In this document: positions 56,719-64,000 of the stretch, one piece after another
Numbering within the stretch: position 1 is the first letter of the stretch
Layout of the letters: every line of letters begins with the position of its first letter
NCBI GenBank assembly: GCA_028712795.1
Contig: JAQTPT010000005.1
Location: 1-64,000 of the forward strand
Length of the DNA stretch: 64,000 nt
DNA from: Methylococcales bacterium
Lineage (GTDB): Bacteria > Pseudomonadota > Gammaproteobacteria > Methylococcales > Methylomonadaceae
Direction: 5' to 3'
Translations under genes and position numbers: made by a program
Notes under the pieces: generated by a model
What the model saw: the letters and a program-made list of their open reading frames with translations, nothing else
Told to the model about the DNA's origin: nothing
Databases searched by the model: none

Positions 56719-57114
56719 TGTTGTTTTATTGCCAAAATCCTGTTTAAATGAGTTACCAGACAGTTTATTAAGTATAAAAACGGTGATTTAAGCAATTGTG
56801 TTGTATAAATGCAAATTACTGTAAGATCACCCGCTAATTTGACTGAAGTGTAGAAAATTTGGCTTAAAAACTGGAGTCATTAGTTAAAAGATAGTATCCT
56901 AGTCTGTAATAGATAAGCGTTTGTATTATATAGCAGCACCGCTTGAATAAATAAACTTCACGATTAAAAACTCTTGGAAAACATTATTTTATACAAGCAT
57001 CGATTGACTGTTGTATTATTGCTACACGCTTATTATTCTGCATTTCGTATGTGGTTTCAGGGTGGTCATTGTCACGGACCATCAACGGTTATAATAATTT
57101 TGGAGGTTATGCTC
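56719..57114. promoter_or_regulatory. Divergent promoter region of the hopanoid genes
   Basis: About 400 bp between sqs (minus) and hpnH (plus). It is AT-rich and should hold both promoters. An in-frame upstream extension of hpnH from 56974 runs through it, but its amino acid sequence is not typical of the family. I could not fix a -10/-35 pair with confidence. Confidence 0.4.
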
Positions 57115-58224
57115 GTGGGAGTTCCATTACGTCAACAGTTGGCTGTAGGCCGTTATCTGGTTAAACAAAAGCTCAAAGGAGTTAAAAAGTATCCTTTGGT
57201 ACTCATGCTGGAACCTTTGTTTCGTTGCAATTTAGCCTGTGCGGGCTGCGGTAAAATTGATTATCCTGACGATATTCTCGACAAACGTTTATCATTCGAA
57301 GAATGCATGCAAGCAGTAGACGAATGTAATGCGCCTATGGTGTCGATTCCGGGTGGAGAACCGCTGCTTCACAAAGAAATGCCGCAGATTGTTGCAGGCA
57401 TTATCGCCCGCAAAAAATTTGTGTATTTATGTACCAATGCCTTGCTACTGAAAAAGAGGATTGATGATTATACGCCTTCCCCTTATTTGACTTTTTCCAT
57501 CCATTTAGACGGAATGCAAGAAAGACATGATGCCTCGGTTTGCCAAGAAGGTGTTTTTGAACGGGCAGTTGATGCAATAAAGCTGGCCTTGGGAAAAGGC
57601 TTTAGGGTCAACATAAACTGCACACTTTTTCAGGGCGAAACCTCGCAGGAGGTTGCAGATTTTCTTGATTATGCCATGGAGCTTGGTGTTGAAGGGATAA
57701 CCATTGCGCCTGGATTCAGTTATGAGCGTGCGCCACAGCAGGATGTTTTCATTAAGGGTAAAGATGTTAAGAATTTATTCAGGGGCATTTTTAAAATTGG
57801 CAAAAACCGCAAATGGAAATTAAACCATTCATCGCTTTATCTTGATTTTTTGGCCGGGAATCAAAACTACGAATGTACGCCGTGGGGCAACCCCACGCGT
57901 AATGTCTTTGGCTGGCAAAAACCCTGCTATTTACTGGCTGATGAAGGCAATGCTGCAAGTTTTCAAGAACTTCTGGACACCACGCCTTGGGAAAAATACG
58001 GCAATGTTAATAATCCTAAATGTGCAAGCTGCATGGCTCATTGTGGATATGAAGCGACTGCTGTTGAAGATATGTTAAAACATCCGCTGAAAGCATTACT
58101 GACATCTATCAAAGGCCCTAAAACTGAAGGCGATATGTTGCCTGAGCCTACGCCTCACTATGCAGATGCGAAACCATTATCAACCCTTTCAGGCATTCCT
58201 ATCAGAGTAGAAATGGCTGACTAG
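57115..58224 (+). CDS. hpnH: Adenosyl-hopene transferase HpnH (radical SAM)
   Basis: The protein is 369 residues from GTG 57115, chosen because GGAGG lies eight bases before it and only two bases before the competing ATG at 57109. It starts with GVPLRQQLAVGRYLVKQKLK. Radical-SAM cysteines are in FRCNLACAGCGK (38, 42, 45), then MVSIPGGEPLLHKEMPQI and SIHLDGM; a Cys-rich C-terminal site is NNPKCASCMAHCGYE. HpnH attaches 5'-deoxyadenosine to hopene, giving adenosylhopane for HpnG. It is followed by hpnM and mlaA. Confidence 0.95.
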   Translation: MGVPLRQQLAVGRYLVKQKLKGVKKYPLVLMLEPLFRCNLACAGCGKIDYPDDILDKRLSFEECMQAVDECNAPMVSIPGGEPLLHKEMPQIVAGIIARKKFVYLCTNALLLKKRIDDYTPSPYLTFSIHLDGMQERHDASVCQEGVFERAVDAIKLALGKGFRVNINCTLFQGETSQEVADFLDYAMELGVEGITIAPGFSYERAPQQDVFIKGKDVKNLFRGIFKIGKNRKWKLNHSSLYLDFLAGNQNYECTPWGNPTRNVFGWQKPCYLLADEGNAASFQELLDTTPWEKYGNVNNPKCASCMAHCGYEATAVEDMLKHPLKALLTSIKGPKTEGDMLPEPTPHYADAKPLSTLSGIPIRVEMAD

Positions 58225-58258
58225 CCTAATAACAAGACTGTTTCTTCAACCGAGCTAT

Positions 58259-58285
58259 AGCGGCAATCCTTATTGTGTTGCCGCT
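58259..58285 (+). terminator. Hairpin after hpnH
   Basis: AGCGGCAA and TTGCCGCT pair perfectly around an 11-base loop (TCCTTATTGTG). No T-run follows, so it may be an attenuator, RNA-stability hairpin or dispersed repeat rather than a strong terminator. Confidence 0.4.
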
Positions 58286-58465
58286 CGCTCGCATGGCGGT
58301 ATCGGCTTATACCCAACGAAACTCAAGCTTTAGCCTCAACTATGCTTCAGTTAATGAGCAGCAATCACCGGATAGAGCTTGACCAACGGAATTGGAGGAA
58401 TAAACAGTTCCAACAGCAACGTAAAAAACGTTTATTAAAATGCAAATTTTTTTGAGGATTTGTGT

Positions 58466-59083
58466 ATGGTTTTGAAGAATATGAAGTTAGCTGCTTTTTT
58501 TATATTATGTTTGTTTGCAACAGTACACACTTCTGCCCAGGCAGAAAGTGGAGCAACCGCAAAGCAGGTGGTCGAAAAATTTCAGTCCGAACTGATAGCA
58601 GTCATGAAGAACGGCAAGCAATTAGGGTATGCAGGACGATACGACAAACTGTATGAACCGATATCAAATAGTCATGACTTAACAAAAATTGCCCGCATTG
58701 TTGTAGGTAAAGAGTGGGAAAAATTATCCGAGGCGCAACAACAGAAACTTGTCGACGTATTCAACCGCCTCAGCGTTTCATCTTACGCGCACAACTTTAA
58801 AGATTATTCTGGAGAAAAATTCGTATTTGACTCGGAGGAAGAGACTACAAGAGGAGGTGTTGTTGTGCACAGCACTCTTGTTATTCCAGATGATAAACCG
58901 GTCAAATTTGATTACATGCTAAAAGAAAAAGGCGATAGCTGGCGCATTATTAACATCATCGCTAATGGCGTGAGTGATTTGGCCTTGAAAAGATCAGAGT
59001 ACACCTCTATATTACAGCGAGAAGGCTTCGATGCCTTAATAGCAAAAATAAACGAAAAAATTGATAATTATTCAAAACAATAG
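58466..59083 (+). CDS. hpnM: HpnM/MlaC-family periplasmic lipid-binding protein
   Basis: From ATG 58466 (GAGGA eight bases before) the precursor is 205 residues with a signal peptide ending TSAQAES. The rest matches the Ttg2D/MlaC/HpnM family: KIARIVVGKEWEKLSEAQQQ, FNRLSVSSYAHNFKDYSGE and KGDSWRIINIIANGVSDLAL. Such proteins carry lipids across the periplasm; HpnM is linked to hopanoid placement. The neighbour mlaA encodes an outer membrane lipoprotein of the same pathway, 12 bp downstream. Confidence 0.9.
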   Translation: MVLKNMKLAAFFILCLFATVHTSAQAESGATAKQVVEKFQSELIAVMKNGKQLGYAGRYDKLYEPISNSHDLTKIARIVVGKEWEKLSEAQQQKLVDVFNRLSVSSYAHNFKDYSGEKFVFDSEEETTRGGVVVHSTLVIPDDKPVKFDYMLKEKGDSWRIINIIANGVSDLALKRSEYTSILQREGFDALIAKINEKIDNYSKQ

Positions 59084-59095
59084 GCTGCGGATTTT

Positions 59096-60016
59096 ATGCC
59101 AATGAACAAGCCATGTAGCGGTAATCGTAACGCCAAAATGCAGAAAATTTTCTTAAGTGTACTTATTGGTATCACCATTTTTTTGAGTGGCTGCGCAACG
59201 ACTGGTGTTAAAGGACAGCAAACCAGTTCAGCAAAGGATGATCCTTATGAGAACTTTAACAGAAAAATTTTTGGCTTTAATGATACCGTTGATGATTATG
59301 TTGCCAAACCCATTTCAGATGCCTACAAATGGGTAACGCCCCAGTTTATGCAAACTGGCGTTTACAATTTTTTCAGTAATCTTAAAGACATTAACGTAAT
59401 TATTAATGATGTTCTTCAGGCTAAATTTGCCCAAAGCGCACATGATACCGGACGTTTTGCCCTTAATACGACTATGGGCCTGGCTGGTTTTGTTGATGTG
59501 GCGTCACATGTTGGGCTGGAACAAAATGAAGAGGATTTTGAGCAGACCCTTGCCGTTTGGGGGGTTCCGCAAGGCTCCTATTTGGTAATCCCCTTTCTGG
59601 GGCCATCAACTATGCGTGGTATTCCAGGTTCGGCATTTGACACGGCGGCAAATCCGGCCAATTATGTAGGCATTCCGGTGCAACTAGTCTCCTTGCTAAA
59701 TACTCGTGCAAACGCTGAAGGCTCATTGAAATTCATTGATGAAGCCTCCCTGGATCCTTATGTATTTACCCGGGAAGCTTTTTTACAATGGCGAAATAAT
59801 CTGGCAACCGATGGAAAAACCGAGTCATCTTTAGATCTCGACGATGAGTTGGGTGATGAGACAGCAAAGCCTTCTACCAAAGGCAGTGATGCGTCTGCAA
59901 TCAAAAAAACAACCCCGGGCCTGAATGTAAACACCGAGGCTAAGGATATTCGCCCCAATCATGAATTGCGGCTTTTGCCTCCTCCCCCTTCTGCATTAAA
60001 AGCAGTGTCGAAGTAA
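59096..60016 (+). CDS. mlaA: MlaA/VacJ-family outer membrane lipoprotein
   Basis: The 306-residue precursor has a lipobox FLSGCATTG with the acylated Cys at about 33, then DDPYENFNRKIFGFNDTVDD, the VacJ hallmark. PQGSYLVIPFLGPSTMRG and FDTAANPANYVG follow. It sits in the outer membrane and works with MlaC-like proteins in moving phospholipids, here probably with HpnM. The last 70 residues are an Asp/Lys/Thr-rich tail longer than in E. coli MlaA. It closes the hpnH-hpnM-mlaA operon. The first Met or an internal Met15 could be the start. Confidence 0.9.
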   Translation: MPMNKPCSGNRNAKMQKIFLSVLIGITIFLSGCATTGVKGQQTSSAKDDPYENFNRKIFGFNDTVDDYVAKPISDAYKWVTPQFMQTGVYNFFSNLKDINVIINDVLQAKFAQSAHDTGRFALNTTMGLAGFVDVASHVGLEQNEEDFEQTLAVWGVPQGSYLVIPFLGPSTMRGIPGSAFDTAANPANYVGIPVQLVSLLNTRANAEGSLKFIDEASLDPYVFTREAFLQWRNNLATDGKTESSLDLDDELGDETAKPSTKGSDASAIKKTTPGLNVNTEAKDIRPNHELRLLPPPPSALKAVSK

Positions 60017-60171
60017 GCAAGTTACATAGCCTATAAAGCAGCATATGAGAACTAACTCCAAAGCTATTTGATAGTTGCACAGCCAAATATTAATCCGACC
60101 ACCTCTGCTGAAGCGTCGGCAGCGAACTACATAATATCAATTTAGTGATCTAGTTTGGAGTTATCGCGCCT

Positions 60172-60687
60172 TTAAAAATGCAATAAAGAATACACTTCGT
60201 AACCGCTAAGTTTTTCTCTTCCCTCCAAAAAATCCAGCTCCACAACAAAAGCGCAAGCTTCAACTTTGGCACCCAATTTTTCAACCAGTTCACAGCTTGC
60301 CTTTGCTGTTCCGCCTGTAGCCAATAAATCATCAATCAACAACACGCGATCATCCTCAATAAAAGCATCAATATGTGCTTCCAATGCAGCTGAGCCGTAT
60401 TCAAGATCATAAGCCACGCTTTGTACATCGTAAGGTAGTTTTCCCGGCTTTCTTAAGGGTATAAATGGAAGACCCAACTCCCAGGCCACCAATGAGCCGA
60501 AAATAAAACCGCGAGCCTCCATGCCGGCAACTGCGGTAATTTCCCTACCAAGAAAAGGGTGCAGTAATTGATGCACAGCAAGCCTTAATGCAGCAGGATC
60601 TTTTACCAGCGGTGTAATATCCTTAAAAATAATGCCTGGCTTGGGGAAGTCTGGAATATCACGGATTTTGCTTCTAAGTCTGTCCAT
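60172..60687 (-). CDS. apt: Adenine phosphoribosyltransferase
   Basis: The 171-residue enzyme has the PRPP-binding motif VLLIDDLLATGGTAKA (115-130), the N-terminal IPDFPKPGIIFKDITPL and VAGMEARGFIFGSLVA. It salvages adenine to AMP using PRPP. Adenine is also released by HpnG from adenosylhopane, so a salvage gene next to the hopanoid genes makes biochemical sense, though apt is widespread. Length is normal. It is convergent with mlaA and upstream of nothing obvious on its own strand except the ispA gene 65 bp before it. Confidence 0.96.
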   Translation of the reverse strand: MDRLRSKIRDIPDFPKPGIIFKDITPLVKDPAALRLAVHQLLHPFLGREITAVAGMEARGFIFGSLVAWELGLPFIPLRKPGKLPYDVQSVAYDLEYGSAALEAHIDAFIEDDRVLLIDDLLATGGTAKASCELVEKLGAKVEACAFVVELDFLEGREKLSGYEVYSLLHF

Positions 60688-60752
60688 TATTTTACTTAAA
60701 TAGGTGGAAGGTTGAATTACCCAGGTTATATCCCCAACAATCCAGCTGATTG

Positions 60753-61649
60753 TCAGTGAGTCCGTTGAATAATATAAAGCGATAAGTCACGTAACAAATC
60801 GGCTTCTTGGCCGAAAATGCTCAGACTGTCCAGCGCCTTCTCATGAAGTTCCTGCGCTTTCTTTTTGGCTCCGGCCAATCCTAATAAAGCTGGATAGGTG
60901 GGTTTATCGTTATCCTTATCCTTCCCCTGTGTTTTGCCTAATGTCGCCGTATCGCTTTCCTCATCAAGGATGTCATCTTTAACCTGGAAGGATAAACCGA
61001 TACATTTTGCATAGTGATCCAATTTTGTAGCTACAGCCGAGTCTATATCGGCTTTCGCAAGCGTTGCCATATTGACGCTGGCACGAATTAAAGCACCCGT
61101 TTTATGAATATGCATATTTTCCAGTTCAGGCAAATTTAATCTCGCGCCTACCGATTGCAAATCAATGGCCTGACCGCCTACCATCCCCTGAGAACCACTC
61201 GCTTTTGCTAAGGCAATAATCATTTTTAACCGGCCTTCGGTAGTCGCGGCGATGCTGGGATCATGCGCCAATATTTCAAACGCCAAAGCCTGTAGCGCAT
61301 CGCCCGCTAAAATAGCGGTGGCTTCATCAAAAGCCACATGACAAGTCGCTTTACCTCGCCTGAGATCATCATCATCCATCGCAGGAAGATCATCGTGTAT
61401 CAACGAATAAACGTGAATAAATTCAACCGCGCAAGCCGGTCCATCCAAAGCCTCCGGGGCAATGCCCAAAGCCTTTCCTGTACAATATGTCAGCATGGGT
61501 CGCATGCGTTTACCACCATCAAGCACACAGTAACGCATTGCCTGATGAAGTTTTTGCGGCAGTAATTGCCCACTAGGAAGACGATCTTCCAAAGCCTTCT
61601 CGACTCGGTTTTGACAATAACTAAGGTATTCTTTTAACGCATTACTCAT
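60753..61649 (-). CDS. ispA: Farnesyl diphosphate synthase (polyprenyl synthetase)
   Basis: The 298-residue prenyltransferase has the first Asp-rich motif [18 protein letters not shown] (83-100) and the second [20 protein letters not shown], with GGKRMRPML near the N-terminus. It makes geranyl and farnesyl diphosphate from IPP and DMAPP, the substrate of the squalene synthase in this window. It overlaps the end of xseB by eight bases, the usual xseB-ispA order. dxs, often next in this order elsewhere, has moved to the hopanoid operon. Confidence 0.95.
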   Translation of the reverse strand: MSNALKEYLSYCQNRVEKALEDRLPSGQLLPQKLHQAMRYCVLDGGKRMRPMLTYCTGKALGIAPEALDGPACAVEFIHVYSLIHDDLPAMDDDDLRRGKATCHVAFDEATAILAGDALQALAFEILAHDPSIAATTEGRLKMIIALAKASGSQGMVGGQAIDLQSVGARLNLPELENMHIHKTGALIRASVNMATLAKADIDSAVATKLDHYAKCIGLSFQVKDDILDEESDTATLGKTQGKDKDNDKPTYPALLGLAGAKKKAQELHEKALDSLSIFGQEADLLRDLSLYIIQRTH

Positions 61650-61893
61650 CGGTAAAGGGCTCCAAGGTGTGAGTGCCGTTTTTTTCTAGCAGAATCTGAA
61701 CTTTTTGTTCCGCCTCTTGCAAGGCTTTTTGACAAGTTCGGGTAAGTGTGACCCCTCGTTCAAAAGACTTTAATGACTCTTCGAGTGAAATTTCACCTTG
61801 TTCGAGCTGACCTACCAACAGTTCAAGTTCTGCGAGTGAGTCTTCAAATAAAGATGTACTTTTCTTTTTCGGCATGTAGATAAAAATGTTCAA
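61642..61893 (-). CDS. xseB: Exodeoxyribonuclease VII small subunit
   Basis: The 83-residue protein reads [20 protein letters not shown] with [20 protein letters not shown] and [13 protein letters not shown], the complete XseB pattern of two helices. It forms part of the multi-subunit exonuclease VII with XseA (gene not in the window). The start could be Met1 or Met7, with the family favouring Met7 ([13 protein letters not shown]). It overlaps ispA. Confidence 0.94.
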   Translation of the reverse strand: MNIFIYMPKKKSTSLFEDSLAELELLVGQLEQGEISLEESLKSFERGVTLTRTCQKALQEAEQKVQILLEKNGTHTLEPFTDE

Positions 61894-62150
61894 ATAAATG
61901 ACGTATTATATACGAATTGGAAACAGGAGGATTAGGAAGTATCAGTCCCGGTAATTCCTATTTTAATAAAAGCAGCCAAAAAAGATTCTTATGTAAGTAA
62001 TCAATGGCTTTAAAACAATCAAACCCCGCATACGACACTGCTTTCTTGTAATTGAAAATGTGCAGCGAGCAAAGCGAATATTTTTGAGTTACCCTGCGCT
62101 GCAATTGCGTATGCAGGGCTTTGTTATGGGAAGTCGTGGAATGGCTATTT
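61894..62150. other. Intergenic region with a hairpin
   Basis: CCCTGC and GCAGGG (about 62092-62118) form a stem between the SulP gene and xseB. The 71-codon minus-strand frame across this region starts inside the SulP gene's end and has no family similarity, so it is not called. Confidence 0.4.
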
Positions 62151-63857
62151 TTAAGCCAGTTCTCTAACCGCATCTTCGGTGTGAAAAAACACCTTACCTG
62201 GCTTCAGTTGTTTTAAAAAATCAGTTCTTTCAAGTTTATCGAGCACGGGACCTTTCACTTCTGAAAGATGAAGAGTAATCCGGGATGCCTGCAAGTCATG
62301 GTTTAAACTTTCCAATGCCTCCAATGCAGTGGTGTCTACATCGCTTACTGAAGTAAATATAAGGATAATGTGCTTAACCTCCGGTTGCAGTATTAACTCG
62401 GATGCCACAAAACCTTCAATATAATCAATATTGGCAAAATTGATGCTTTCATCGATGCGAAGTAACAGCAGGTGATGCCAGGTTTCTACGCTATGGCGCT
62501 TGGCGTTTCGATAATGTGCGGTATCGGTTATGCGTCCGACTACGGCAATGTGTGGGCGGCTTATTTTACGTAATTGGTTGACTAGAGTGAGGATAATGCC
62601 CAAGGCAATACCTTTCTCAATGCCCAGGATTAAAACGCCTAATAAAGTGACGGTTTCAGCAGTACAGTCGCCGCGATCATAACACCACAAATGAAGAATA
62701 TTTTTTAGACGTATTAAAGGAATGATGGCAACCAGGATGATAGCCGCTAACGCGGTTTTAGGAATATTTTCAAACCATGGACTAAAAAAGATCACCGCCA
62801 AAGCCAGGATGGCGGCTGCGATAATCATCGCCATTTGTGTGCGGGCACCTGCGGTAAAATTCACCATCGTCCGGCTAAAACCGCCCGCAACGGGCATGCC
62901 GCCCGAAATGGCCGTAGCAAGATTAGCCGCCCCCAGGGCAATCAATTCCTGGTTAGGTATGATTTTTTCTCCTCTGAGGTTAGCGGTGACTTTAGCTATT
63001 GCGACACTTTCCACATAGGCGATTAGCGCGATAAAAGCAGCACTGGGCAGTAGCAAACGCCATTTTTCAAGAGCAATAAAATCCAGGGTTAATGCAGGAA
63101 AACCAGCCGGTACCCTACCTACAACCGCCACTTTATTTTGCCCGGATAAATCAAAATAATTAACGGCAACGGTGGTCAGTAAAACCGTTAACAAAGGCCC
63201 GCATTTGCTAATGGCCGTCGCCAGAGAAAGTTTAACGCCTAATTTTTTGAGGAGCGTGGTGAGCGGTTTACCGAAAACTGTCAACACTATCAAAGCTGCC
63301 ACACCGATTATTAAAGCCGCTGAATTATAGCCCAGCAAATAATCTCTGTAACAAGCGAAATGGAAACCACAGGCGGGGCTTTTCAAACCAGCCAATTGCG
63401 GTAATTGGCTCCCTACAATCAATAGGGAAGCGCCGCTGGTAAAGCCGGTAAGGACTGGATGGCTGATAAAATTAACCAAGCTTCCCATGCCAAGAAGAGC
63501 CATCAGCAGCATAATTAAGCCACTTTCAGCTGACAATATCAACGCGCTTTGCACCGGATTACCTAAGGCGCTGATCTCAGGCGCATTTAAGGCGCTGGCA
63601 ATCATGATGGCGGCAATTGAAACCGGGCCTACGGATAAAGTCCGGCTGGTTCCGAACAAGGCGTACAGTATCGGTGGCAAAATACTGGCATAAAGTCCGA
63701 GCTGTGGCGGCAAACCGGCCAGTATCGCGTAGGCAATACCTTGAGGAATCAGTAAAATAGCGGTAATGATACCGGCGAACAGGTCGCTGTTAACATCCTG
63801 ACGGCTATAGGTTTTTAGCCAGCCCGCAATCGGAAGGAATGCCGTAAATCGTGACAT
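62151..63857 (-). CDS. SulP-family anion transporter with STAS domain
   Basis: The 568-residue protein has about 12 membrane helices, with the SulP signature LLIPQGIAYAILAGLPPQLG and LYASILPPILYALFGTSRTL. SVGPVSIAAIM and AVAGGFSRTMVNFTAGARTQ follow. The C-terminal STAS domain (about 440-560) has HIILIFTSVSDVDTTALEAL. Members move sulfate, bicarbonate or other anions with sodium or protons; the substrate cannot be told from sequence. A monocistronic gene on the minus strand. Confidence 0.93.
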   Translation of the reverse strand: MSRFTAFLPIAGWLKTYSRQDVNSDLFAGIITAILLIPQGIAYAILAGLPPQLGLYASILPPILYALFGTSRTLSVGPVSIAAIMIASALNAPEISALGNPVQSALILSAESGLIMLLMALLGMGSLVNFISHPVLTGFTSGASLLIVGSQLPQLAGLKSPACGFHFACYRDYLLGYNSAALIIGVAALIVLTVFGKPLTTLLKKLGVKLSLATAISKCGPLLTVLLTTVAVNYFDLSGQNKVAVVGRVPAGFPALTLDFIALEKWRLLLPSAAFIALIAYVESVAIAKVTANLRGEKIIPNQELIALGAANLATAISGGMPVAGGFSRTMVNFTAGARTQMAMIIAAAILALAVIFFSPWFENIPKTALAAIILVAIIPLIRLKNILHLWCYDRGDCTAETVTLLGVLILGIEKGIALGIILTLVNQLRKISRPHIAVVGRITDTAHYRNAKRHSVETWHHLLLLRIDESINFANIDYIEGFVASELILQPEVKHIILIFTSVSDVDTTALEALESLNHDLQASRITLHLSEVKGPVLDKLERTDFLKQLKPGKVFFHTEDAVRELA

Positions 63858-63935
63858 ATTGAGTTGTTAATCAATCATTGCCGTTTTTTCTATGATCCCA
63901 CGCAAGGTGAGTCACTGTTGTCAAATTGGAGGGTT

Positions 63936-64000
63936 ATGGCGCCCTGGGAGCTGGCCGGCACCAACTCCATTTCCAGAACGATGCAAGAGTTGGCTCGCAT
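63936..64000 (+). CDS. Possible gene start, cut by window end
   Basis: ATG at 63936 is preceded by GGAGGG at good spacing and opens MAPWELAGTNSISRTMQELA before the window ends. The reverse strand is also open here (37 codons to a stop at 63890). Too short to identify or to choose the strand. Confidence 0.2.
   Translation, partial: MAPWELAGTNSISRTMQELAR

Noticed and set aside
61958..62173. 71-codon minus-strand frame
   Set aside because: It begins inside the end of the SulP gene, shows no similarity and runs through an intergenic hairpin.

Overview
The window looks like chromosomal DNA of a gammaproteobacterium, most probably a methanotroph of the Methylococcales. This is an inference from gene content: a large hopanoid set (squalene synthase, squalene-hopene cyclase, hpnG, hpnO, hpnH, hpnM, mlaA) with dxs and a copC/copD pair inside it, a zwf-edd-eda-gltA block, ornithine-lipid acyltransferases, a probable gnnA/gnnB pair for amide-linked lipid A, and bluB-cobT. 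No methane monooxygenase, rRNA or tRNA gene was recognised, so the assignment is not proven.

Layout. 1-5.2 kb is a decayed mobile zone with three IS66-type transposase remnants, an ISAzo13-like remnant, and broken aldo/keto reductase and hsdM genes. 5.2-7.4 kb holds a nucleotide-sugar aminotransferase and oxidoreductase pair. 7.6-14.1 kb is a TetR-controlled RND efflux operon (outer membrane factor, adaptor, pump). 14.2-17.1 kb is a zinc unit: a TonB receptor and Zur, each preceded by a Zur-box-like palindrome. 17.4-21.5 kb has a YgjP-type peptidase, a DUF5710 protein, phoB-phoR and three small proteins. 21.8-27.5 kb is the Entner-Doudoroff block leading to citrate synthase. 27.9-30.7 kb has a photolyase, a decayed epimerase and two small hypothetical genes. 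30.9-36.9 kb runs in one direction: a PP-loop protein, a TusA-like protein, a cation diffusion facilitator, argJ, a MutT-ThiE fusion and a COG3146 acyltransferase. 37.0-39.9 kb is rubredoxin, rubredoxin reductase, bluB, cobT. 40.9-42.6 kb is accessory DNA with an integron-cassette-like segment. 42.7-47.1 kb has OlsA/OlsB-like acyltransferases, a flavin reductase, a VOC protein, coaD and a ferredoxin. 47.4-60.0 kb is the hopanoid region: sqs-shc-hpnG-hpnO-copC-copD-dxs on the minus strand and hpnH-hpnM-mlaA divergently on the plus strand. 60.2-63.9 kb has apt, xseB-ispA and a SulP transporter.

How the genes fit together. Dxs and IspA supply isoprenoid precursors, squalene synthase and Shc make the hopane skeleton, HpnH/HpnG/HpnO build the extended amino-hopanoid side chain, and HpnM/MlaA handle lipids at the outer membrane. 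GnnA/B and OlsA/B also alter envelope lipids, so envelope chemistry is a theme. Zwf, Edd, Eda and GltA carry glucose-6-phosphate to pyruvate and into the TCA cycle.

The most notable signals not explained by ordinary annotation are: a 28-bp palindromic repeat translated inside hpnG; ten copies of a heptanucleotide directly before eda; a degenerate attC-like site closing a lone gene cassette; copCD embedded in the hopanoid operon; a possible pseudoknotted structure near 3.6 kb; and a dispersed repeat translated as the C-terminus of the OlsB-like protein. All calls come from reading the sequence; no database search was possible.
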